Made by a program: the position numbers and the translations under genes
Part shown: positions 52,014 to 61,051 of the stretch, piece after piece
Layout: every line of letters starts with the position of its first letter
Position numbering within the stretch: position 1 is the stretch's first letter
NCBI RefSeq assembly: GCF_003003255.1
Contig: NZ_PVTD01000001.1
Location: forward strand, 682,001-746,000
Source: Aliiruegeria haliotis
GTDB lineage: Bacteria > Pseudomonadota > Alphaproteobacteria > Rhodobacterales > Rhodobacteraceae
Length of the DNA stretch: 64,000 nt
Direction: 5' to 3'
The notes under the pieces: generated by a model
Database searches by the model: none
What the model saw: only the letters and a program-made list of their open reading frames with translations
What the model was told of the DNA's origin: nothing

Positions 52014-53615
52014 CTACCCGCCGCCTTCATTGTCACTATCTTTGCCGAGGTTTAGGGCCGAGAAATGGCAGGCCGATCCGATTTGCGGACCCAGTATCAA
52101 TGGTGTGGGCTTTGCGCCGAACAGATACCCTGTGACATTGGGGCCCATTCCCTCGATGACGGTCGGAAAGAGCAATGCCGCGTCGTCGGCGACATCGGAG
52201 CGAGCGCGACCGCGATCCTCTACCATACTTCCGGTGACACTAAGGCCGAGCTGCTGCATGTAGTGAGACGCGTCAATCATTTCTGCGATCGGCACGCCGC
52301 ATTCGTGCCGGTAGGAGACCAGCGACTCAAACACGTAGAACTCGGGTAAGAAATAGGCTGTACCCCCTGTTCGAAGATAGATCGTTGGGGAGGCGTCGAG
52401 TTCTTGTGCCGCCCAGTGCTCCGCGATCTCAGCGGCATCCTGTTCGAGCATCTTTCTCCAAGCCTGAAAACTCGACGGCACAATGAACTCGTACTCAATG
52501 TATGCGCGATCAAGACCAGGCAGGCGCGACAGCGGCGCAGGGTTTACACCGATCTGGGTAACCACGATACACATTGCCAACTGCCATCCCACAAGGAGTG
52601 CCGCCAGAACCGGGCGCGGATTGACAAGTGAAAGTGACAGAACAAGCCCCGCACCCATCAGATATGGCATGAAAAACCTAAAACCAAACATCATGTGCTG
52701 GCCCGATGCGTGACTGGCATAAAGCGCAAACAGAATGGCGCTGATTGCACCGCCACGAAGGATCGCTTTTGACAACGGCGGAGCGGTTTTCATCGAAGTA
52801 GGGCGGACAAACAGAGCGACCGGCACCAGCCCCGAGAGCAATCCGAAGTTGATCAGCGCTGAAAGGCTGTCTATCGGCGCGCGTCCGCCGCGAGCGAGCT
52901 TCAGATAGTAGGACGTCGGGAAAATATCGCCATAGTACAGTGTGGCAAACAGAAGCCAGCTAGACGACATTGCAATGCAAAGTGCGGCTCCGATCCACAG
53001 TGCTGGACGGTGAAACTCGATCAGGAAGATTGCGAGCAAGATCGGTGCCGAGACAAGAACGCTGTCGTGCCGTGTCAGGAACATCAGCGCCGCCAGAAAT
53101 CCCAGCCAAACAAAGTCACAGGTTTCTGCAGTGCCGTTGCGATTCACCACGACCAGGCGCGACACGAACAGAATGGTGAAACACGCCAACATCGCTGTCT
53201 CCAGCCCGCCAACGGTCCAGAACACGAAGAACGGCGAGAAGAGCGTAAGCGCTGTGAAAGCAATCAGCGCAGGACCGTGGATTTTTGTTTCACGGCATAC
53301 TGCAAGCCAACTACCAAGCACCAACACTGGTGCGAGAACGCGGTATCCCTCAACCGGGTCCACACCCAAGTGTGCCAACGACGTTTCCAGCAGCGCATGG
53401 AGTGGCGAGGTGAGCGCAGATACTCGTTCACCGAGATTATAGACAAGTCCGTGTCCGGCGGCAGCGTTTCGCGCGTACCGACCAACGATGTAGGCGTCGT
53501 CTGCTACAAACCCCCAGATCATGGCGCATAGGCCAAGAAAGACGATGGCGCAGGCCACAATGGTGGCGCGGTCGGTTGCGGATTGGCGAAGTTTTTCTGG
53601 ATTGCAGGTTGCCAT
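52014..53615 (-). CDS. GT-C-fold glycosyltransferase-like membrane protein
   Basis: The 533-residue protein has about ten hydrophobic segments and an N-terminal ADDAYIVGRYARNAAAGHGLVYNLGERVSALTSPL, which contains the acidic DD and RYARN pattern of polyprenyl-linked GT-C enzymes (arabinosyl/mannosyl or ArnT-like). The C-terminal soluble part (from about residue 400) has no clear family. It probably transfers a sugar from a lipid carrier on the outer face of the inner membrane. The coding sequence is visibly less GC-rich than the neighbours, suggesting acquisition by transfer. No partner genes are adjacent. Confidence 0.7.
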   Translation of the reverse strand: MATCNPEKLRQSATDRATIVACAIVFLGLCAMIWGFVADDAYIVGRYARNAAAGHGLVYNLGERVSALTSPLHALLETSLAHLGVDPVEGYRVLAPVLVLGSWLAVCRETKIHGPALIAFTALTLFSPFFVFWTVGGLETAMLACFTILFVSRLVVVNRNGTAETCDFVWLGFLAALMFLTRHDSVLVSAPILLAIFLIEFHRPALWIGAALCIAMSSSWLLFATLYYGDIFPTSYYLKLARGGRAPIDSLSALINFGLLSGLVPVALFVRPTSMKTAPPLSKAILRGGAISAILFALYASHASGQHMMFGFRFFMPYLMGAGLVLSLSLVNPRPVLAALLVGWQLAMCIVVTQIGVNPAPLSRLPGLDRAYIEYEFIVPSSFQAWRKMLEQDAAEIAEHWAAQELDASPTIYLRTGGTAYFLPEFYVFESLVSYRHECGVPIAEMIDASHYMQQLGLSVTGSMVEDRGRARSDVADDAALLFPTVIEGMGPNVTGYLFGAKPTPLILGPQIGSACHFSALNLGKDSDNEGGG

Positions 53616-53939
53616 TCACAGGCTTTCGCAAGGTATTCTGGCAGCAAAATGGCGGCCCAACGTTGAAAATGACATGAAAGGTTGGAGCGAATGCAAGATA
53701 ACACGATCATCAATCTGAGGTTTTGAACAACCTGCTGCCTGGGATCACGTTATTGCCTGAGACAAGGGAATTGGGTCCCTACGCGCAAGCTCCGCTGTCT
53801 CGACCGTTCCATTCGGAAGTCCGGCTGCTGATAGGGGAAACCTTGCACTGTCCTCGGGCAGCGTGGCGGCATTTTGTTCCCCGCCCGTTCAGTACAAGCT
53901 ATTCGTTGTTGGAGTCGTATGGGACAGGGGCGGGCCGCG
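53616..53939. other. Divergent promoter region of the GT-C gene and the lipoprotein gene
   Basis: No gene is supported in these 324 bases, which show an AT-rich portion between 53640 and 53760. The open frame reaching into 53874 has no ribosome site of note and precedes the chosen lipoprotein start. Confidence 0.45.
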
Positions 53940-54902
53940 ATGATCGATCGTTCAGAATTGCTCCGTGGGATGCCTGCGGTGTGTCGGGCTGTGGGCGCGG
54001 CGGTCTTTAGAGTTGGTATCCCGGCAGCTTGTCTGTTGGCGCTGGCTGGGTGCAGCACCTACCTTGAGGTTCAGGGGGCGTCGGTCGAACGGCGGGACCC
54101 TGACAGCCTCTCCGCGATGTTGAAACCGGCCTACCGGAGTTTCCGGCCGTCAGGACCCGGCCCCTTTCCGACGGCCATCCTCGCGTCGGGTTGCGACGGG
54201 CCGAAGGACAACTTGGATCGCTGGGCGACGATGCTGGTCGAGCGCGGCTGGGCCGCCCTGATCGTCGACAGCCATGGCCCGCGCGGCTACGACGCGGCGC
54301 AGCGTTGGCGGCTGGTCTGTGCAGGGCAAATCCTGACCGGCGGCGAGCGTGCAGGCGACATCGCCGTCGCCATTGAGGATGCGCGCAAGCTGGAGTTCGT
54401 GGATCCGGACCGTATCCTGCTGATGGGCGCCTCCCATGGCGGTTGGGCCATTCTCGACATGCTCGCCTTGCATGCGCGCGGTCGCACACCCTACAACCTG
54501 AGCCGCTGGCCGGACAGCCTTTCGGCTCCGACGCTGGAGGGCTTCGCCGGTGCGATCCTCCTCTATCCCTATTGCGGTGTGGCAAGCCAGGTCAGGCGGG
54601 CGGGGTGGCGAGGCGACTTGCCGGCGCTGTTCCTGCTGGTGGAGGGGGACACGATCGTGGACGAGGAAGCCTGCCACGTCCTTGCCGAATCGATGGCGGC
54701 GCGGGGTGCAGAGGTGGACGTACACCTGCTCCGGGGCACGACACATGGATTCGATCAAGTCGAAAAGAGCGCGTTCAGCAGGTTGGAGTTTTCGCCCGAC
54801 GCCCTGTCCGAGGCGCAGGCTGTCGTGACGGACTTCCTTGCACGGCAATCGAAAGCGCCCGATCATCCCGGCCGGGCGCGCGGTGATGGTCGGAAGCCAT
54901 GA
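53940..54902 (+). CDS. Dienelactone-hydrolase-like lipoprotein
   Basis: The 320-residue protein starts MIDRSELLRG and has a lipoprotein signal ending in the lipobox LALAGC (C38). The mature part is an alpha/beta hydrolase of the dienelactone-hydrolase type with PTAILASGCDGPKDNLDRW, nucleophile motif GASHGGWAI, EGDTIVDEE (acid) and RGTTHGFDQ (His). It would be anchored in the outer or inner membrane and act on an ester or lactone. The start at 53940 is preferred over 53874, which would delay the signal peptide. It stands alone between divergent and convergent neighbours. Confidence 0.78.
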   Translation: MIDRSELLRGMPAVCRAVGAAVFRVGIPAACLLALAGCSTYLEVQGASVERRDPDSLSAMLKPAYRSFRPSGPGPFPTAILASGCDGPKDNLDRWATMLVERGWAALIVDSHGPRGYDAAQRWRLVCAGQILTGGERAGDIAVAIEDARKLEFVDPDRILLMGASHGGWAILDMLALHARGRTPYNLSRWPDSLSAPTLEGFAGAILLYPYCGVASQVRRAGWRGDLPALFLLVEGDTIVDEEACHVLAESMAARGAEVDVHLLRGTTHGFDQVEKSAFSRLEFSPDALSEAQAVVTDFLARQSKAPDHPGRARGDGRKP

Positions 54903-54943
54903 TCTGCGGCGCGACGGACATCTGAAGGGTCTGCACTGGGCCG

Positions 54944-56560
54944 CTACAGAAGCCTTGGAAGGTTCTTCAGGTCCAACAACGTGTTGTTGCGCAGCGATGG
55001 CGTCGGGTAGTCCGGTTCGGCGAAATCCCGGAGCTCGAAACCGGTTTCAAGCACGCTCAGGCGCAGTTTCGCATCCTCCGCCCGGGGAAAATCGCCCTGG
55101 GCAAGGTAGCCGGCCAACAGGAATCGCAGCGGTGGTTGAAAGTCGGGAAGCAGCGCGTTGACCGTTTCGAGCGTCGCTGTTCCCTCGGCGATCCGTCCGG
55201 AAATGATCGCGGACATCCCGAAGAGAAGGTCAATCATCGGTCGATGCGGTCCCTCGCCGGTGAAGCGCCGTGCCCGCAGAAGCGCCTCGTAGGCGCGTTC
55301 GACATGCCCGGCAGAGAGATGTGCATAGCCGGTGCTCGCCCAGCCATAGACGTTGACCGGGTCAATCCGCAGCGCGCGCGCAGCAAGTTCGTGCGCCACC
55401 GGGGGCTTGTCGAGCACGAAGGTGTAGACATGGGAGGCCAGGGCGAGGACCTGCGGGTTCTGCGGTTCCATCTCGACCGCGCGGGCGACCAGCGACTTGG
55501 CCTCGTCCCGCAGCAACCCGATATCCTCGCGGCGGCGTTCGCCAAAGGCCAGGCACCGCAGAAGGGCCTTCCAGGCCAACACGATGCCGCGCGGTTCCTC
55601 CTCGAAACAAAGCTGCAACCGGGTGTCGAGCGCCTTGAAGTCACGTCCCCGGGTTCGCAACATGTCATCGACGGTCGCAAACAGGCTTGCAGGCGCGGCT
55701 GCTGCACCATGGCCGGGAGCCGGGCTGGGCGGCGCCGCCAATTCTGCCGCGATCCGGTCGATCCCCAGGCCGATCAACGGTGCAATCTGCGGCAGCAGCC
55801 CTTCGCCGGTTTCGGGATCGAGGGGGGCCATTGTCGTCCACAATACCCGTCGGTTGTCGAGCGACCGCAGCTGCACCGACACCGAGTTCCCAAAGGCATC
55901 GTTGCGCTCGCCCACCGACAGGATGCATCCCGCCTTGTCTTCAGGGATCGACGGCGGCGCATGCCCATCCGGGACCATCTCGACCGGCCCGCGATCGCTG
56001 ACACCCTGCGCAATGGCTTGCCCAAGGTGTTCGGCCACAACCGTGCCACCTGTCGGCTTCTCGACCACGAGCCAAGGCCGTGATGCACCTACAGGCGCGA
56101 GGATATCGGGTGCAGCCAGATCACTCTCGTACGCGGCCGCACGCTGTTGGCGCCGGTCGCGCAGCCATCGCTCGAACTCCGGATCGCGAATATCGAGACC
56201 CTCCAGATACTCGACGGCGTCCAGGTCTCCGGGCGGTCGATCCTCCGCGTCGGTTACAACACCGTCCCGCCGCAGCCGCACAAGGTTTCCCTCGGTCTCC
56301 AGCAACTCGCGGTGAGGACCGAACGCGCGCCGGATTTCGCTGAGGGCCTGGCGCAGGCTGCTGGCGCCCTGTTCCTGTTGCCGATCGCTCCAGAGGTGAT
56401 CCTGAAGGTAGCTTCGTGCCCGGCAAAACTCGTGCGCTTCAAGCAACAGGGCAAGGAGCCCGCGAGATTTCATCGAATGCGGGGTGCGGTCGGTTCCGTG
56501 CGGGCCTGTGACGCGGAAAACGCCCATGACCCGAAAACTCAGCCTGGCCGACGTGGTCAT
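54944..56560 (-). CDS. SARP-like transcriptional regulator with C-terminal TPR region
   Basis: The 538-residue protein has an OmpR-type winged-helix start (RLSFRVMGVFRVTG, SRGLLALLLEAHEFCRARSYLQDHLWSDRQQEQGASSLRQALSEIRRAFG, LLETEGNLVRLRRDGV), the layout of SARP/BTAD regulators in which the DNA-binding domain lies near the N-terminus. The middle (about residues 150-290) is not recognised. The C-terminal part (about residues 380-515) has TPR-like helical repeats (VNVYGWASTGYAHLSAGHVERAYEALLRARRF). The start at 56560 (MTTSARLSFR) fits the domain better than 56614. It is divergent from the haloperoxidase-like and subtilase genes, which it may control. Confidence 0.7.
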   Translation of the reverse strand: MTTSARLSFRVMGVFRVTGPHGTDRTPHSMKSRGLLALLLEAHEFCRARSYLQDHLWSDRQQEQGASSLRQALSEIRRAFGPHRELLETEGNLVRLRRDGVVTDAEDRPPGDLDAVEYLEGLDIRDPEFERWLRDRRQQRAAAYESDLAAPDILAPVGASRPWLVVEKPTGGTVVAEHLGQAIAQGVSDRGPVEMVPDGHAPPSIPEDKAGCILSVGERNDAFGNSVSVQLRSLDNRRVLWTTMAPLDPETGEGLLPQIAPLIGLGIDRIAAELAAPPSPAPGHGAAAAPASLFATVDDMLRTRGRDFKALDTRLQLCFEEEPRGIVLAWKALLRCLAFGERRREDIGLLRDEAKSLVARAVEMEPQNPQVLALASHVYTFVLDKPPVAHELAARALRIDPVNVYGWASTGYAHLSAGHVERAYEALLRARRFTGEGPHRPMIDLLFGMSAIISGRIAEGTATLETVNALLPDFQPPLRFLLAGYLAQGDFPRAEDAKLRLSVLETGFELRDFAEPDYPTPSLRNNTLLDLKNLPRLL

Positions 56561-56744
56561 GAAAATTGACCCCAAAACGTCCTTGTACGTGCCGATCCGA
56601 CACCGGCCTTGCATTGAGAAATGAGAGGCGGCCGGGGTCGGAGTTTCGGAAACGTAGCAAAAAAAGCGTGATTCTGGTATCTGTCTTTCCGTTGGGTAAA
56701 GTTTTCAACCCGTTTTCGTCGGTATTTCAAGGACGGAGGGCAAT
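56561..56744. promoter_or_regulatory. Divergent promoter region of the SARP-like and haloperoxidase-like genes
   Basis: The 184-base gap is AT-richer than the flanking genes (for example GCAAAAAAAGCG and GGTAAAGTTTTCAACC). A ribosome site CGGAGGG precedes the rightward ATG. No clear operator palindrome was identified. Confidence 0.45.
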
Positions 56745-58154
56745 ATGCCTGTGTTTTCGCAAAAGATCATCGTCAGAAGTCAGTTTGGTGCCGGCGGTGC
56801 GGGCGGAGCAGGGGGGGCAGGTGGCCCCTTTGGCGCCGGTGGAGCGGGTGGTGCCGGGGGAGCCGGCGGCGCGGGCGGAGCCGGTGGCGCTGGTGGCGCA
56901 GGTGGGGAGACCCTTTCCCCCTACACGTCGGGGGCGCTGATCAGCAGCCGCGACGGCATCGTGGGAGACTGGCAGTACCAATCCGGCGCGCCAGCCTGGA
57001 TCCCGACCCCGCACGGCTTTGGAGCCCCCGCCAATATCGAGCTTTGGTCGGAACGGGCGCGATCCATCGTCTTCCTGCAGGAACTGGTGCAGCCGCTGGT
57101 CTTTGCGCTCAGTGCGACACAGCAATCGCCGGACGCCGATCACAACTGGGCCGTGCTTGCCCAACGCCAGCCGATCCTTCCGGCACAGCTTTCGAACATG
57201 CCCGGCACCCCGGGCGCCCCCGACATCTTCTTTGCCATGCGGCGGCCAACGCCGGAGCAATTCGCCGCGCAGATGGACTGGCTGCGCCGCTATGCAGACC
57301 TGCGAGTGGACCGGGCCGGAGAGATCTTTGCCCAGGTCGATGATTTCATGCCGTTCTTCAGCTCGATCATGGATATCGGCCTGCGTCGGACCGCCAGGAC
57401 GCTGGAGATGCTCGGCGCGGTGCACGACGCGACGATTGCGATCGAGATGCAGTTCAAGAACGCCATGGCCTGTCGCCGCCCCGACGAATACTCGCCACAG
57501 GTGCAGCCGATGATCCAGACTCCCGGCCACTCCGCCTATCCTAGTGGCCACGCAACGGAGGCCTTTGCGATCGCGACAGTGTTGTCCCACCTGGCGGTGT
57601 TGCGGTCTGGCAGTTCAGGCGCATCGGCACCGCCGGCCGCGCAAACGCAGGTTCAATTGCGCCGGCTGGCCTTCCGGATTGCCGCCAACCGCACGGTTGC
57701 CGGGGTGCATTTCCCCGTCGACTCGGCTGCTGGTGCCTACCTCGGGATGGCGTTGGGGACCTATTTCACGGCCCGGATGATGGCGGCCGCACGGGTGCTT
57801 TCAGGTTCGGCGCCACTGGGCAACACCGCCAGCGGCACCGATGCCGCCACCGATCCTTCCCCCGACGGTGCCCCGGCCAACGGCCCCGCGGCAAAGGCAT
57901 CCGCCATACCGGCGGTCTGGCGATGGAGCTTCGACGGGCGCGGTTTCCATGCAACCGGGCAAAGGGACAAGGTCTCGCCGGACTTCAACCCCTGGCTGGC
58001 GGAACTGGCCTTTGATGGAGATGCCTCCAAGAAGGCCGAGAACGAGGCCTACGGCCGCGCGCCGGTCGCCGACGACAACCCGCTGCCGATTTCGGCCGAT
58101 GGGTCCAGGGAACTCGGCGTTCTCTGGAACGGCGTCGTGGAAGAGTGGACCTGA
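56745..58154 (+). CDS. PAP2/vanadium-dependent haloperoxidase-like protein with N-terminal Gly-Ala repeat
   Basis: The 469-residue protein opens with a short lead and a GAG/AGG repeat (residues 15-54, broken by one PF), then a helical PAP2-type domain. Three signature motifs are intact: K238-x6-R245-P246 (KNAMACRRP), YPSGH (265-269) and R316-x5-H322-x3-D326 (RTVAGVHFPVD). These bind vanadate or phosphate in haloperoxidases and acid phosphatases. Either activity is possible. The Gly-Ala tract resembles flexible or self-assembling linkers. No signal peptide is evident. The subtilase gene begins 3 bases after its stop. Confidence 0.78.
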   Translation: MPVFSQKIIVRSQFGAGGAGGAGGAGGPFGAGGAGGAGGAGGAGGAGGAGGAGGETLSPYTSGALISSRDGIVGDWQYQSGAPAWIPTPHGFGAPANIELWSERARSIVFLQELVQPLVFALSATQQSPDADHNWAVLAQRQPILPAQLSNMPGTPGAPDIFFAMRRPTPEQFAAQMDWLRRYADLRVDRAGEIFAQVDDFMPFFSSIMDIGLRRTARTLEMLGAVHDATIAIEMQFKNAMACRRPDEYSPQVQPMIQTPGHSAYPSGHATEAFAIATVLSHLAVLRSGSSGASAPPAAQTQVQLRRLAFRIAANRTVAGVHFPVDSAAGAYLGMALGTYFTARMMAAARVLSGSAPLGNTASGTDAATDPSPDGAPANGPAAKASAIPAVWRWSFDGRGFHATGQRDKVSPDFNPWLAELAFDGDASKKAENEAYGRAPVADDNPLPISADGSRELGVLWNGVVEEWT

Positions 58155-58157
58155 GCC

Positions 58158-60236
58158 ATGACCCTGACCTGGCAAGGCCCTCGATCCCAGAACGGTCTGG
58201 AAGGGGTGCAGCACCCGATTCAGCACTGGATCCTGGCCCCGGATCCGCTTCCGGCAACGTCTGGCTCCGGGGCGGAGGCGGATGGGACGGTGCTGGCCCA
58301 TGTGTTCCGTTTCAACTCTTCACGGGACATGTTTGCATTCAAGGCCGCGTTCCCCCCGCGCGAGGACAGCGTGCCCACGGGTGGCACAAGCAGGCTCGCC
58401 TCGGGCGCTGTGTTTCCGGAGGTTGGCCCGATGCTTCTGCCCGACGAACAGCTGCTGACCACTGGTTTCGCCCGTTTCGACGAGGCAAGAGCCATGCACG
58501 ACGCGCTCAAGGACAAGGGTTGGGGTGACATGTTGCTGGCCGGCCTGCCGGTTCCGGCACCGCCGCTCTCCGGGATCATTTCCGCGCTGGAGGCCGTCGT
58601 GCCACCGCGTCCGGCGCTCGGACAAGGCAGGCCAGTGCATGTCCTGCTGGACACCGCGATCGCATTCGCCAACGCGCGGTTCCTTGACGCGGACGGAAAA
58701 ACGCGGATCGTCGAATTCTGGGATCAGAGCGCCCTGCCGGACAAGGGCGACCCGCGGTTTCTCGGGCGCCTGACCTCGGGCCGGGAAATCGATGCCATGC
58801 GAAAGGACCATAGCCAGGCCGGCAATGTCGACGACTGGGGGCTCTATGCGGCCTATGACGCCATGGCCTACGGTCCGGGCTCCGAGCGCCGGCTACCTGC
58901 GGCAACCGGGCACGGAACTCATGTGCTGGACACTTTGTGCGGCGGGCCCTCGGAGGCGTCGCAGATCGTGGCGGTGGAGTTGCCGCAGGCGTCTGTCGAT
59001 GCCACCCACGGCGGGATGCTGGCGCCCTCCGTCCTGCTCACCTTGCAGTGGATGAACACGTGGAACCTGACGCCACCGCCGATGCTCAACTACAGTTTCG
59101 GCGGTATCGCGGGGCGGCACGATGGCGAGGGATTGCTGGAATCGCTTTTCGATCTCGCGGTGAAGAACGGCACCGCCTCCGCCATCACCCTGCCGGCGGG
59201 CAACAGTTTCGCCACACAGACTCATGCCCAGTTCACCCATGCGGATCTTGCCACGCCGCGAGAGCTCGTGTGGAACATCCAGCCCGACGACGGAACCCCG
59301 AGTTTCCTTGAAATATGGTTGCCCCGATGTCGCCACAGGCGCGGCGATGGCCAGCCCGACGACAAGGCCACCATCTCGCTCACGGTGACGCCACCGTGTG
59401 GAGGCGGGCGGAGCTTCACGGATCTAGACTACGGTGTGCATGAACTCCTCGACGGGGGGGACGTGGTCGCGCGGTTGTACATCATCTGCACACATCCGAT
59501 CCTTGGCGGGAGAAAACGGCCGCTGATGTTGCTGGCGGTGCGTCATACGGCGCTCGGCCGTTCGCATTTCGGCCATCGCGGCGGGAAGCCGGAGTTGGCC
59601 GGCGACTGGGCCCTCGAATTCAGTGCGATCGACCTGCCAGATGGAGATACGGTCGATGTCTGGATCGAGCGAGACGATCCGCTCGGGCGGGCCCGGACAG
59701 GGGCACGGCAATCCTACTTCACTGCGCCGCGTCCCGTCTGGCCACAGGAGGCGCCGAAGTCACCCGTGGTCGGCAACGCGGGCACGATCTCGGACATTGC
59801 GACGGGCAAACGGACTCTCGTCGCGGCGGGCCACAGTCTCGTCGACCGCCAGCCGGCGTCCTACTCCAGCGAAGGTTTCGTGCCGAAGCCGCGTGCCCGG
59901 CCCACGGCTTCCGCGGGCTGCGAATTCAGCCCGGCCCGCCCGGGCCTGCTTGGCGCAGGTTTTTTCAGCGGCAGCACCTATCCGATGGGCGGGACCAGTA
60001 CCGCCTGCGCTGTTGTGGGCCGGATCGCGGCAACCCTTGCGCAGAAGGGACAAAAACCGACCCGCGCCGAGGTCGCAGCGCGCGCTGCCCTTGATGACCC
60101 GCGGACCCACCCCGCAAACGACCGGCTGGACCTGCGTTTCGACAGATATGATGGGCCGCCGCCCCGTACCCGCGTCGGTGCAGGATGCCTGAACCTGCCG
60201 GCTGATCTGCTGCGCCGCAACGATGTGGACCGTTGA
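58158..60236 (+). CDS. Subtilisin-like (S8) serine peptidase
   Basis: The 692-residue protein carries a complete subtilase triad and oxyanion site: D165 (HVLLDTAIAF), H252 (ATGHGTHVLDT), N349 (LPAGNSFA) and S614 (MGGTSTACAVVG). The first 150 residues are not recognised and could be a propeptide or an adaptor. An insert of about 150 residues lies between Asn and Ser, possibly a beta-rich domain. No signal peptide is evident, so it may act inside the cell or be exported by another route. It is 3 bases after the haloperoxidase-like gene, in the same unit. The Asp motif lacks the usual DTG. Confidence 0.83.
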   Translation: MTLTWQGPRSQNGLEGVQHPIQHWILAPDPLPATSGSGAEADGTVLAHVFRFNSSRDMFAFKAAFPPREDSVPTGGTSRLASGAVFPEVGPMLLPDEQLLTTGFARFDEARAMHDALKDKGWGDMLLAGLPVPAPPLSGIISALEAVVPPRPALGQGRPVHVLLDTAIAFANARFLDADGKTRIVEFWDQSALPDKGDPRFLGRLTSGREIDAMRKDHSQAGNVDDWGLYAAYDAMAYGPGSERRLPAATGHGTHVLDTLCGGPSEASQIVAVELPQASVDATHGGMLAPSVLLTLQWMNTWNLTPPPMLNYSFGGIAGRHDGEGLLESLFDLAVKNGTASAITLPAGNSFATQTHAQFTHADLATPRELVWNIQPDDGTPSFLEIWLPRCRHRRGDGQPDDKATISLTVTPPCGGGRSFTDLDYGVHELLDGGDVVARLYIICTHPILGGRKRPLMLLAVRHTALGRSHFGHRGGKPELAGDWALEFSAIDLPDGDTVDVWIERDDPLGRARTGARQSYFTAPRPVWPQEAPKSPVVGNAGTISDIATGKRTLVAAGHSLVDRQPASYSSEGFVPKPRARPTASAGCEFSPARPGLLGAGFFSGSTYPMGGTSTACAVVGRIAATLAQKGQKPTRAEVAARAALDDPRTHPANDRLDLRFDRYDGPPPRTRVGAGCLNLPADLLRRNDVDR

Positions 60237-60550
60237 TTTGCGCTCACCGCACAGGGCGTGATGCACATCATTCCGCGCAGGAGCGCGGAGTGGCCTATCG
60301 GTCCGGACCCGTCGGTGGTTTTGGCCGCGAAAGAACCATTCTGATGGAGAGGGCGCCTGCCGTGCTGGTGCACCAACGGCGTGCCTGTCGTGGCTTGAAC
60401 ATGGCACCAGTCTGCCGTCAGCGGGCGGCAGTACCGGAACTGCATGCCGAAACAGACAAGAAGGAGCACCCGAAGATGCTCCTTCCTGGACCCTGGACGA
60501 TTGGAGCAGGGTCATCAGCCCCCCCCGGGGCCACCCCGTGGGTACGCGTC
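60237..60550. other. Gap between convergent genes with a hairpin
   Basis: No gene is supported in these 314 bases. The one clear element is the hairpin at 60460-60485. Confidence 0.5.
60460..60485. terminator. Hairpin between the subtilase and the repeat-protein genes
   Basis: GAAGGAGCA (60460-60468) and TGCTCCTTC (60477-60485) form a 9-bp stem around an 8-base loop. It lies between convergent genes and could terminate both; no T run follows. Confidence 0.5.
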
Positions 60551-61051
60551 TCAGTTTTCCGACCACTGATCACCACGCATCTGTGTCAGTTCTGCGGTGG
60601 TGTAGCGGGACGGATCCACGCCGAGCGACCGGGCCATCTGGACGTGTCCACCGTTGGCGCGGACATTCGTGGTCGAGAGGGTCGCCACCTTGAGCCGATC
60701 ATTGGCCTTTAGGAACCGGACCTGCGGATACTGGTCGTCGTTCACCGCCTGCCGGATCTGGACCAGCTGCGCAGTGGTATAGCGATCGGGATCAACCCCG
60801 AGTGACGCGGCAAGCTGATTGTGGCCGCTGGAGTTCCCGCCGGTCTGGCTCGACACTCGGGCGTCGATGCCATCGCTGGTGATGAACCGGATCCGGACGT
60901 CGTCGTCCTCGTCGATCGCCGCCTTCAGGCGGGTCAGTTCGGCAGTTGTGAACTGTCCGGGTTCGACGCCGAGCGAGCGGGCGAGTTGATCGTTGGCCGA
61001 GGCATCTCCGGCGTAGGAAGCGAGCAGTGCTACGATGATAAAGTGTTTCAT
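60551..61051 (-). CDS. Secreted protein with three SLGV(D/E)P-TTAEL repeats
   Basis: The 166-residue protein has a Sec signal (MKHFIIVALLASYAGDASA) and three copies of a unit at residues 21-58, 78-115 and 137-159. Each begins with (D/N/V)Q(L/M)A(R/A)SLGV(D/E)P and continues (F/Y)TTA(E/Q)L, spaced 57-59 residues. The third is truncated. I do not recognise the family by name. It probably acts in the periplasm or outside the cell. The upstream in-frame ATG at 61198 precedes an implausible leader and is rejected; the signal peptide defines the start. Confidence 0.65.
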   Translation of the reverse strand: MKHFIIVALLASYAGDASANDQLARSLGVEPGQFTTAELTRLKAAIDEDDDVRIRFITSDGIDARVSSQTGGNSSGHNQLAASLGVDPDRYTTAQLVQIRQAVNDDQYPQVRFLKANDRLKVATLSTTNVRANGGHVQMARSLGVDPSRYTTAELTQMRGDQWSEN

